From the IMG/VR virus record IMGVR_UViG_3300048833_000111, positions 1-64,000 of that record: 64,000 bases of DNA; one strand, given 5' to 3'. Within the stretch, counting starts at the first letter, position 1; every line of letters begins with the position of its first letter. Positions 22,036 through 27,887 of this stretch are shown here, one piece after another. The DNA comes from a virus. The notes beneath the pieces are model-generated. The model was not told the origin of the DNA, made no database searches, and worked only from the letters and a program-made list of their open reading frames with translations. A program made the translations under genes and the position numbers.

Positions 22036-22111
22036 TACTACCACTAAGATTCGAACTTAGGACCTATTGCGTGTAAAACAATTGCTCTGAACCAGACTGA
22101 GCTATGGTAGT
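22036..22111 (-). tRNA. tRNA-Val (TAC)
   Basis: Acceptor ACTACCA/TGGTAGT, anticodon arm ATTGT-TTTACAC-GCAAT, T arm CTAAGTTCGAATCTTAG. Confidence 0.92.
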
Positions 22112-22117
22112 ATATTG

Positions 22118-22193
22118 TGGACTCTACAGGATTTGAACCTATGACCTTCTCGTTATGAGCGAGTTGCTACTAACCAAGCTGAGCTAAGAGTCC
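22118..22193 (-). tRNA. tRNA-Met (CAT), second copy
   Basis: Acceptor GGACTCT/AGAGTCC, anticodon loop CTCATAA, T arm ATAGGTTCAAATCCTGT. It may be elongator Met or Ile2 after lysidine modification. Confidence 0.88.
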
Positions 22194-22203
22194 ATTAATA
22201 AAG

Positions 22204-22276
22204 AAAGGAGAAATTGAGAAGAGTTTATTTTGTGCAAATTATATATTAGCGAAGTAACTCTTCTCTTACTACCTTT
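22204..22276 (-). repeat. CGAAGTAA hairpin element, copy 4 (no tRNA inside)
   Basis: Outer helix AAAGG (22204-22208)/CCTTT (22272-22276), 10-bp inner helix GAGAAGAGTT (22216-22225)/AACTCTTCTC (22256-22265), motif CGAAGTAA at 22250-22257. About 30 nt inside, no tRNA parts. Confidence 0.7.
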
Positions 22277-22286
22277 AAATATTTTG

Positions 22287-22358
22287 AGGACTGTGGAGGA
22301 TTCGAACCTCCAACCATTTGCTTAACAGGCAAAAGCTCTACCCTTGAGCTAACAATCC
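22287..22358 (-). tRNA. tRNA-Asn (GTT)
   Basis: Acceptor GGATTGT/ACAGTCC, anticodon arm TTTGC-CTGTTAA-GCAAA, T arm GGAGGTTCGAATCCTCC. Confidence 0.92.
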
Positions 22359-22362
22359 AATT

Positions 22363-22567
22363 AAAAGAGAGAATAAAATAATAAGGATATAGATGTTTTG
22401 ATTCCATATCTAGAAAGAATGTTCCTAAAATACCCTTTAGTATAGGTAGAATAAAGTTTCAATTAGTTTTTCCTTTATTCAACTGTTCTTACGTCATATT
22501 TAGTATGTTCAGGCATATGCCTGTAATATAAAAATTTACGAAGTAACTTATTACTAACTACTCTTTT
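22363..22567 (-). repeat. CGAAGTAA hairpin element, copy 5 (encloses about 160 nt of structured RNA)
   Basis: Outer helix AAAAGAG (22363-22369)/CTCTTTT (22561-22567), inner helix TAATAAG (22379-22385)/CTTATTA (22547-22553), motif CGAAGTAA at 22539-22546. The loop holds perfect hairpins (GAATAAAG/CTTTATTC, CAGGCATATGCCTG, TAGAT/ATCTA) but no tRNA T loop. Confidence 0.65.
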
Positions 22568-22569
22568 AG

Positions 22570-22643
22570 TGAAGATAGAAGGATTCGAACCTACAACCCT
22601 CATCTTAGAAGGATGATGCTCTATCCAATTGAGCTATATCTCC
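22570..22643 (-). tRNA. tRNA-Arg (TCT)
   Basis: Acceptor GGAGATA/TATCTTC, anticodon arm TCATC-CTTCTAA-GATGA, T arm GTAGGTTCGAATCCTTC (one weak pair). Reads AGA, by far the main Arg codon of these genes. Confidence 0.92.
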
Positions 22644-22706
22644 AATTGTACATTTTAATGAGATGTACTAACTCTTACTATCCAATATGTCAATGAGCTT
22701 ACATTG

Positions 22707-22779
22707 AGCTACAAGTAGGACTCGAACCTACAACTGCTAGTTTACAAAACTAGTATTCTACCAATTGAATTATTATAGC
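22707..22779 (-). tRNA. tRNA-Thr (TGT)
   Basis: Acceptor GCTATAA/TTGTAGC, anticodon arm CTAGT-TTTGTAA-ACTAG, T arm GTAGGTTCGAGTCCTAC. Confidence 0.92.
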
Positions 22780-22781
22780 AT

Positions 22782-22910
22782 AAAAGAGGGAAATTTAACA
22801 AACTTGTGAGATTTCTCTCGGATGGATTTGAACCACCAACAGATTGTGTATGAAACAATTACTCTACCAATTGAGTTACGAAGTAAGTTTGCTATTACCA
22901 CCCTTATATT
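22782..22910 (-). repeat. CGAAGTAA hairpin element, copy 6 (encloses permuted tRNA-Met)
   Basis: Inner helix CAAACTT (22799-22805)/AAGTTTG (22885-22891), weaker outer helix using GGG/CCC, motif CGAAGTAA at 22879-22886. Confidence 0.7.
22808..22881 (-). tRNA. Circularly permuted tRNA-Met (CAT), break in the acceptor stem
   Basis: On the minus strand: TCG-TA, D arm ACTCAATTGGTAGAGT, anticodon arm ATTGT-TTCATAC-ACAAT, T arm GGTGGTTCAAATCCATC, acceptor CGAGAGA, then AA, then TCTC. The bases before TCG (ACTTAC) do not pair with CGAGAGA, but joining the trailing TCTC to TCG gives TCTCTCG, a perfect 7-bp acceptor. The mature length would be about 73 nt. The permuted reading is inferred by analogy with the Lys and Leu copies. 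Confidence 0.6.
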
Positions 22911-22918
22911 TTATTTTG

Positions 22919-22991
22919 CGGATTATAAGAGATTCGAACTCTTAGCACTACATAGACAGTGTAGCATGTTAACCATTGACACCAATAATCC
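22919..22991 (-). tRNA. tRNA-Asp (GTC)
   Basis: Acceptor GGATTAT/ATAATCC, anticodon arm CTACA-CTGTCTA-TGTAG, T arm AAGAGTTCGAATCTCTT. The 5' end overlaps the last codons of the HNH gene at 22969-23490. Confidence 0.92.
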
Positions 22992-23490
22992 TTATTATTT
23001 CTAACATCTGTTCATGTGTCATAGAATTTTTTAAATGATTCATAGCAACACTAATAAACTGGATATTATCTTTGTGATAACCTTTAGAAGAATCTATTCT
23101 ATCTAAACTAATAGTATAAATAGGGTCATTCTTTTTATTATTATCAGATTCTGAAAGTTTTACTTTAGAATAAACACATATTCCTTTTTGTTTATCCCAA
23201 ACTTCTTTCATTTGTTCTAATGTTAAAGAACAATCTTGTTTTCTATAACAAGCTCTTCTTAAATGAGGTCTAAACAATGTAAATTCATCTCTTCTGTTTC
23301 CAGGATTAAGATGTTCTACATTTCTCTCTACACCATCTAAATTAGAAATATTAGCTATTCCTAAGCAAGTTCTAGAACAGTAATTTTTTCTATTTAACTT
23401 TAAGTTTCTTTTAATTTCAGAAACATCTTTATTAAATAAGGTGTTGCAACCATCACATTTTATTTCTTGTTGTTTTCTTATGTATTTCAT
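22969..23490 (-). CDS. HNH endonuclease with N-terminal zinc ribbon
   Basis: Start chosen at ATG 23490 (MKYIRKQQEIKCDGCNTLFN), 4 bases after a promoter box. The N-terminus has CDGC and YCSRTCLG zinc ligands. The C-terminal half shows GICVYSKVKLSES, YTISLDRIDSSKGYHKDNIQ and FISVAMNHLKNSMT, an HNH variant with SLDRID-x-N typical of phage endonucleases next to introns. The stop codon lies inside tRNA-Asp, as the other HNH gene ends inside tRNA-Pro. It probably spreads itself by cutting cognate sites in related phages. Confidence 0.8.
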   Translation of the reverse strand: MKYIRKQQEIKCDGCNTLFNKDVSEIKRNLKLNRKNYCSRTCLGIANISNLDGVERNVEHLNPGNRRDEFTLFRPHLRRACYRKQDCSLTLEQMKEVWDKQKGICVYSKVKLSESDNNKKNDPIYTISLDRIDSSKGYHKDNIQFISVAMNHLKNSMTHEQMLEIIRIIGVNG

Positions 23491-23494
23491 AATA

Positions 23495-23525
23495 CAAAGA
23501 TACAAATTAATTGTGGAATACACAA
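23495..23525 (-). promoter_or_regulatory. Promoter of the second HNH gene (TTG-N20-TATCTTTG)
   Basis: TATCTTTG lies at 23502-23495 on the minus strand with TTG 20 bases upstream. The ATG follows after 4 bases, giving a nearly leaderless transcript. Confidence 0.6.
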
Positions 23526-23543
23526 GAAATATTTTTGTGGAAG

Positions 23544-23907
23544 TGGAGATGTGCGGACTCGAACCGCAGTCTTTAATACTCCTATATATAATACTTTATA
23601 CAGCTTATTCTCCAACACTTATTTAAAGACTCTGTTGGGACAGTCTATGAAATCAAATCGCTAGTTAGCTTATGCAGCTATTGCAACCTGTCTTGTTCCC
23701 CAAGATAAATCTTGAGAAGGAGATACAGATTTTCTCTCTCCTTTGTGTACTACCATCATTGGAGTACTAAATGTGTAGTTTATATCAACTACTTCTTGTG
23801 CATCATTATCAATGTTTCCATTTATTCAATTCACCTTAGTTTTAACCAGTTATCTCTCTGGGCTGAATATTATATAAGTCTTACCAAATCAAATCCAGGT
23901 CATCCCC
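23544..23907 (-). ncRNA. ssrA: tmRNA with an unusually long tag reading frame
   Basis: The minus strand starts GGGGATGACCTGGATTTGAT, close to the bacterial tmRNA 5' end, and ends TGCGGTTCGAGTCCGCA-CATCTCC; acceptor GGGGATG/CATCTCC pairs in 7 positions. The segment before the T arm (TAAGCTGTATAAAG...AAAGACT) matches the tRNA-like domain, with helix AGTCTTTA/TAAAGACT. Total length 364 nt, like E. coli. A frame ending GCA ATA GCT GCA TAA (23670) gives a tag ending RQVAIAA. It is open back to at least GCA at 23799-23801, implying about 43 residues. Hairpins normally formed after the tag seem to be inside it. Confidence 0.85.
23670..23801 (-). CDS. Probable tmRNA tag-encoding segment (up to about 43 aa)
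   Basis: The only frame through this tmRNA that ends in a hydrophobic-Ala-Ala tail reads AQEVVDINY at its start and RQVAIAA-stop at its end. The other two frames stop at TAG or TGA within about 20 bases of the likely resume site and do not end in AA. The true resume codon cannot be fixed by eye; the frame is open from a TGA about 27 bases further upstream. Typical tags have 8-35 residues. Confidence 0.5.
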   Translation of the reverse strand, partial: AQEVVDINYTFSTPMMVVHKGERKSVSPSQDLSWGTRQVAIAA

Positions 23908-23912
23908 ATATA

Positions 23913-24152
23913 TTACTTTCTTAAAGAAAGTTCATTTTCAAAAGTCTTTCTCCAAAACTCTCTCCCTTTTCCATTAACAGGAAAGTATATTCTAGTTTTA
24001 CTTTTTTTTTTAATGCAATTTAGTGTATTTTTAATATGAGCTGTTGACATATCACATACACTAACTCTAGAACCATCTTTTCTAATCCAGAAATGTTTTG
24101 CATTAATGTAAGAACTTACAAAATAAGTACTTGTTATCCGTATCTCTTTCAT
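23913..24152 (-). CDS. Hypothetical basic protein upstream of tmRNA (79 aa)
   Basis: Start chosen at ATG 24152 (MKEIRITSTYFVSSYINAKH), downstream of a TATCTTTG box at 24173-24166. Lys/Arg-rich (CIKKKSKTRIYFPVNGKGRE). It may bind nucleic acid, but no family is recognised. It ends 6 bases before the tmRNA 5' end, so both may share a transcript. Confidence 0.55.
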   Translation of the reverse strand: MKEIRITSTYFVSSYINAKHFWIRKDGSRVSVCDMSTAHIKNTLNCIKKKSKTRIYFPVNGKGREFWRKTFENELSLRK

Positions 24153-24165
24153 ATTAATAATACTT

Positions 24166-24173
24166 TGCAAAGA
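24166..24173 (-). promoter_or_regulatory. -7 box TATCTTTG before the gene at 23913-24152
   Basis: Minus-strand TATCTTTG, 13 bases upstream of the ATG and just after the terminator hairpin at 24185. It may also drive the tmRNA and the tRNA array. Confidence 0.45.
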
Positions 24174-24184
24174 TAAATAATAAA

Positions 24185-24217
24185 ATTAAACCCTGCAAGT
24201 ACAGGGTTTAATTTTTT
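24185..24217. terminator. Bidirectional intrinsic terminator
   Basis: AATTAAACCCTG pairs with CAGGGTTTAATT across a 6-nt loop, with a T6 run on the plus strand and TTTTA on the minus strand. It closes the operon that ends with the gene at 24234. Confidence 0.7.
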
Positions 24218-24233
24218 AAATATTTTTCTTTAT

Positions 24234-24473
24234 TTAATCATTTAAAAGCCTGTCTATTTTACTAGCAATCTTATAATTTTCTTTAGCTAGAACCTCTAAT
24301 TGTTCAGACTCTAACTTAGCTCGTTGCATTTCTTCAAGCTTAATTTTTCTCTGCTCTTCAGCTTTCTTACCTATATCATTTAATTTAGATATAGTTTGTT
24401 TAAACACTGATAATACATTGTCAGATTCTTTAGCTAGTGAATCTGGTGTTGGTTTTGTATTGAATATATCCAT
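24234..24473 (-). CDS. Coiled-coil protein (79 aa)
   Basis: Helical throughout with heptad-like repeats (LNDIGKKAEEQRKIKLEEMQ, AKLESEQLEVLAKENYKIAS). It is 3 bases downstream of the gene at 24477 and ends at a terminator. No family; perhaps an oligomeric partner of the Ro60 or MoxR module upstream. Confidence 0.6.
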   Translation of the reverse strand: MDIFNTKPTPDSLAKESDNVLSVFKQTISKLNDIGKKAEEQRKIKLEEMQRAKLESEQLEVLAKENYKIASKIDRLLND

Positions 24474-24476
24474 AGT

Positions 24477-24785
24477 TTAAAATCTTTGTTTTCCCCAATT
24501 TCTATACTCATTCCAAAAATGGGTTCTAGCTTCTTTAGTGAATTCCCCATCTTCCAATGCTTTCTTCAAAGCTAGTTGTCTTCCAATTTCTTTGTTAAAA
24601 TTGTCATTTGGATGACATCTGGAATATCCTATAGAGATATATCCCAAATCTTCTTTACCTTCTTCAGCTTGAAGAATTTTGCATTGAGTGTGACGTACTG
24701 GATTTTCTGAATCCAAGTTTTCTTGGATATGTAAGAACTTAACAATATATGCTAAGCCTACTAATCCTGGCAATAATACTCTCAT
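24477..24785 (-). CDS. Conserved phage protein of unknown function (102 aa)
   Basis: The N-terminal 20 residues (MRVLLPGLVGLAYIVKFLHI) are moderately hydrophobic. The C-terminal half carries SIGYSRCHPNDNFNKEIGRQ then LALKKALEDG, a block I recognise as widespread in small phage proteins without known function. A role as a regulator is possible. It lies after the hairpin that follows the Ro60 gene and may be read through. Confidence 0.6.
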   Translation of the reverse strand: MRVLLPGLVGLAYIVKFLHIQENLDSENPVRHTQCKILQAEEGKEDLGYISIGYSRCHPNDNFNKEIGRQLALKKALEDGEFTKEARTHFWNEYRNWGKQRF

Positions 24786-24822
24786 AGTATTTAGTGAATT
24801 AAATTAATAGTTATTTTAAATA

Positions 24823-24845
24823 GAGGGGAGAAATTATCTCCCCTT
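24823..24845 (-). terminator. Hairpin after the Ro60 gene (AGGGGAGA/TCTCCCCT)
   Basis: On the minus strand AGGGGAGA pairs with TCTCCCCT across a 5-nt loop, followed by CTATTT. Weak T run, so attenuation or 3'-end protection fits better than full termination. Confidence 0.55.
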
Positions 24846-24850
24846 GAAAC

Positions 24851-26566
24851 TTATATTACTACTCTTTTCACTTTTTCTAAGTGATGGGCAGCATTGAATT
24901 CAGATGTAGCAATATCATCAAACATTGCATATCCGTATCCATAGTAATATCTTACCTTATCTCCTGCAATACAGTTAGTACCATATCCAGCTAAGTCAAC
25001 TGAATATACATAAGGATTGCCTGATTTCTCAACATACCCCATATAGCTCTTATAGCTATTGCCAATATTACATTCATTATCAGATAAGATAAATACTCTA
25101 GTATATTTATTACCAGAAGCATTTGCAGTATTCCAAGCTGATGCTAAACTAGTTCCTCCCATATTTGCACTACTTAAGTTTTTAGCTAAAGTAAATACAT
25201 CAACATTGGGATTATACTGCACATATTTAGCAGAAGAACCAAATACAATTATATCTGCATTGGTAGCTATTGCTATTGTAGCTGCAACAAGTGCTGCTTT
25301 ATGTGCGCATAATACACCAATCTTACCATTAGGTAGTCTAATAGGAGTATGCATAGAACCAGATTGGTCCAAGAATATACAGTTATTTCCTGGTAGCATT
25401 TCTGCTAAATTAGGAATAGCTTCAATATATCCTTTAGCTAATGCCTGTGATATTTGTCTAGAGTAAGGAGTATTAAACTCAGAGAGCATAATATCATTTG
25501 CCAAATCTAGTTGATATGGCATTATTTTTCCTTCTCTAATCAATCTTGGATTGGAAACTAATTCACACACCTTACTGACAGTATCTGGGTCTGGGTTATT
25601 GATAAGAATGTTTCTTAAATTTCTCAAACAAGCCAGTATACCCAGTTTGTTTGTATCAAGAAGTTCTTTCCAATTATCAGATTTTGCCTGCTTTAAGACT
25701 TGCTCTGCTTCATCTTTATCCAACTTACCTTCCTTAACAGCTTTTGCTACAATTTGTCCTGCTTCTCCTTGGTTAACTTCCCAAGTATTTGCTGACACAT
25801 TGTAACCTCTCATTATTGCATCTAAAGTATAGACATCTTTATCCTCATATTTAACTATAGCACCTGATTTTTCTCCAGATGGGTGTGTTAAATTGATTAC
25901 ATCTATAAGTTTAGATTTGTATTTCAATAATGAATAAGTGTCGATAGATTCCAAAGCATCTTTGAAACCTTTCTTCATAGCATTTGTAAGCTTTGTACCA
26001 CTTACATTTACTTCACTACTTGTTTCTCCAGTCCTGTGATTTACCACAGTAGTAGTTTTATATTCCCCATTAAGGGCAACAAAACCTGCAATAATTTCAG
26101 ACATATCATCAGGTCTGAATATTACTCCACCTTTTTCTTTTTTCTTATCCCATAGACCATAAAATCTCTTTCCAAACTCTTGTCCTGAAAGATGTGGGGC
26201 AATAAATACAGATGCTGCGTGAGAGATAGTTCTCATACCTTCTCCTAAGCATCTAGAATAAACTATACATTGACAAGTTAAGTACAGATTTTCTGTAGCA
26301 CATTCCCTAATTAGACTTTCTAGTTCTACTAGTGTCTGTTTATCAGTTCTGTAATACTGGTTCTGTAATTTTAATGTGTTAAGCATAGTTAACAATTTCA
26401 ACCATTTATCTTGTGTATGGGCAGGTAATCCCTGTCTATTTACAGTATCTGGTTTTGGAATAGCTCTTGAGGCTACTAAGTTTTCTTTAGGTTTCTTCTG
26501 ACCTATAACTCCTGCTAATTTTGAGTTTGTTTTTGACATATTCAGTTCAATTTTATATGTTGACAA
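24851..26566 (-). CDS. Ro60/Rsr-like TROVE-domain RNA-binding protein
   Basis: The first 370 residues form the HEAT-like TROVE ring (DKWLKLLTMLNTLKLQNQYY, then RTDKQ; CIVYSRCLGEGMRTISHAAS, FRPDDMSEIIAGFVAL). The C-terminal third is a vWA domain with an intact MIDAS DxSxS: FLDQSGSM (D400, S402, S404), then GGTSLASAW and LSDNE. This is the architecture of Ro60, which binds misfolded RNAs and Y RNAs. At 571 aa it is the full usual length. Bacterial homologues act with tRNA-like YrlA RNAs and nucleases. It is flanked by hairpins and lies next to the MoxR/vWA genes and the tRNA/tmRNA array, suggesting RNA quality control or handling of the structured RNAs here. Confidence 0.9.
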   Translation of the reverse strand: MSTYKIELNMSKTNSKLAGVIGQKKPKENLVASRAIPKPDTVNRQGLPAHTQDKWLKLLTMLNTLKLQNQYYRTDKQTLVELESLIRECATENLYLTCQCIVYSRCLGEGMRTISHAASVFIAPHLSGQEFGKRFYGLWDKKKEKGGVIFRPDDMSEIIAGFVALNGEYKTTTVVNHRTGETSSEVNVSGTKLTNAMKKGFKDALESIDTYSLLKYKSKLIDVINLTHPSGEKSGAIVKYEDKDVYTLDAIMRGYNVSANTWEVNQGEAGQIVAKAVKEGKLDKDEAEQVLKQAKSDNWKELLDTNKLGILACLRNLRNILINNPDPDTVSKVCELVSNPRLIREGKIMPYQLDLANDIMLSEFNTPYSRQISQALAKGYIEAIPNLAEMLPGNNCIFLDQSGSMHTPIRLPNGKIGVLCAHKAALVAATIAIATNADIIVFGSSAKYVQYNPNVDVFTLAKNLSSANMGGTSLASAWNTANASGNKYTRVFILSDNECNIGNSYKSYMGYVEKSGNPYVYSVDLAGYGTNCIAGDKVRYYYGYGYAMFDDIATSEFNAAHHLEKVKRVVI

Positions 26567-26567
26567 T

Positions 26568-26596
26568 TTTAAAGGGGAGTTTTCCTCCCCTTTAAA
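26568..26596 (-). terminator. Hairpin before the Ro60 gene (AAAGGGGAG/CTCCCCTTT)
   Basis: Perfect 9-bp inverted repeat with a 5-nt loop between the acidic protein gene and Ro60, flanked by T and A runs. It shares the GGGGAG stem with the hairpins at 8050 and 24823. Confidence 0.55.
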
Positions 26597-26603
26597 TTGG
26601 TTA

Positions 26604-27032
26604 TTACCATCTAAATTTCTTTTTCACTTTAATAAGTAGATTATCATCTTCCTTTAATTCCTCTATAGAAGGAACATTAAAGAAATCTTCTTCATCTTCA
26701 TCTTTAGGATGTGGATTCCAATGATGTGTAGGTATAGTTGGATGAAAGAAACTATCTGGAATATCTTTGGATGTTCCTTTTTGATTTTTTAAAGTACTAT
26801 CAGAACTATCTGATTGTCCTTTACCACTTCCATCTCCACTTCCATCTCCTTCATTGCCCTCTCCTTCTAATTTAAAATAGGTCTTATCTATTATGATTTC
26901 ATCTGGCTCATCACAAAAATCCTTCTTAGCTTTTTTAAGAAGTTCCAATTGTCTTTCAGTATGTGTTTTTTTAGGAGGTATATTACCTTTAAAAACATTA
27001 TACTTATCTGTTGATTCTACATCTATTATCAT
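26604..27032 (-). CDS. Acidic low-complexity protein of the MoxR/Ro60 module (142 aa)
   Basis: A Lys/Glu-rich N-terminus (PPKKTHTERQLELLKKAKKD) is followed by a Gly/Ser/Asp tract (GEGNEGDGSGDGSGKGQSDS) and an acidic region with DEDEEDFFNVP. It overlaps the vWA-like gene by 4 bases. Such disordered acidic linker proteins occur in MoxR/vWA operons, where they may bridge the ATPase and vWA partner. No enzymatic motif is visible. Confidence 0.6.
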   Translation of the reverse strand: MIIDVESTDKYNVFKGNIPPKKTHTERQLELLKKAKKDFCDEPDEIIIDKTYFKLEGEGNEGDGSGDGSGKGQSDSSDSTLKNQKGTSKDIPDSFFHPTIPTHHWNPHPKDEDEEDFFNVPSIEELKEDDNLLIKVKKKFRW

Positions 27033-27886
27033 CCTAAACCTATTTTTAAAATTCTACTTACCATTTCTCTTTGCTCTTCATTATCTCCTGGTATCCTAAG
27101 TGTATTACCTCCTATGATATCATATCTAGAAGATAAATCTTCTATTAACCTCTTCTCAGGTAAGAAAGTACCTATACTTCTTTGTATACCTGATGCAGAA
27201 TAACCATTAAATAATGTTGTACTAAAGAACTCTCTGTGTGAGCAAGCTAAAATATTCTTTAAGTTTAATTTTTCACTGGACTTAGCTACATTACATATAA
27301 CATATCCCATTCCATTTCCAATTGCATAAGTATCAGAATCAAACATATCAATATTTACATTGATATTCATTGCCTGACACATAAGTATTGTTTTAAGTAT
27401 TTTTACAAAAGATTTTGTATAATCCCCTCCTACAAAAGTACCTACTTGAAAAGCTAAATTTAAAGTTAACTTCTTTGCTCCTGGTCTCCCCCTCTTGAAT
27501 ATCTTTTCAGAATTAGAGGCATAATGTGGCATAGAAAGATTACCCTCAAATCTATTGAGGGTAAATTCTCTTTTTGAAGACTTTGCTTTATATACCAATT
27601 CTAGAAAATCCTTATCAACAGACATATCTTTCATAGCTATATTAATAATTTTCTGCTTGTGAGCAGTCAATATATTTCTATCTCTAAAATATTCTCTATG
27701 ATTGGATAAGTAATATGATATATCTCCACCATGTTGGATATCTCTTTTTAAAGCAATTCCATCAGGGTTGTTAGCAGGAATATCATACCAAAATATATCT
27801 GATAAATTATCAAATCTAATTAGTTTACTTCCTGATTCTAAAGTAGTATAAAGCACCTTTGGCTTAGGAATAGAAGAATCAAACAT
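27029..27886 (-). CDS. vWA-like partner of the MoxR ATPase (285 aa)
   Basis: Start chosen at ATG 27886 (MFDSSIPKPKVLYTTLESGS), just after the MoxR stop. The central block KKLTLNLAFQVGTFVGGDYT, then KSFVKILKTILMCQAMNINV and NIDMFDSDTYA, looks like a vWA Rossmann core whose MIDAS residues are not canonical. Pairing with a MoxR ATPase is typical for metal-insertion or protein-remodelling modules. Here the acidic protein and Ro60 follow, so the remodelling may act on a Ro60 ribonucleoprotein. The fold call is moderate. Confidence 0.55.
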   Translation of the reverse strand: MFDSSIPKPKVLYTTLESGSKLIRFDNLSDIFWYDIPANNPDGIALKRDIQHGGDISYYLSNHREYFRDRNILTAHKQKIINIAMKDMSVDKDFLELVYKAKSSKREFTLNRFEGNLSMPHYASNSEKIFKRGRPGAKKLTLNLAFQVGTFVGGDYTKSFVKILKTILMCQAMNINVNIDMFDSDTYAIGNGMGYVICNVAKSSEKLNLKNILACSHREFFSTTLFNGYSASGIQRSIGTFLPEKRLIEDLSSRYDIIGGNTLRIPGDNEEQREMVSRILKIGLG

Positions 27887-27887
27887 A

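Noticed and set aside
20490-22910. Group I or group II introns as the source of the hairpin elements
   Set aside because: The elements total about 60 nt without the conserved P3-P7 core or domain V; far too small for either class.
17809-23907. CRISPR array from the repeated CGAAGTAA words
   Set aside because: Copies are few and irregularly spaced, separated by tRNAs, and have covarying helices rather than constant direct repeats; no cas genes.
23712-23924. Plus-strand 70-codon frame over the tmRNA
   Set aside because: It lies antisense to the tmRNA, whose ends and tRNA-like domain are clear; the frame has no motif.
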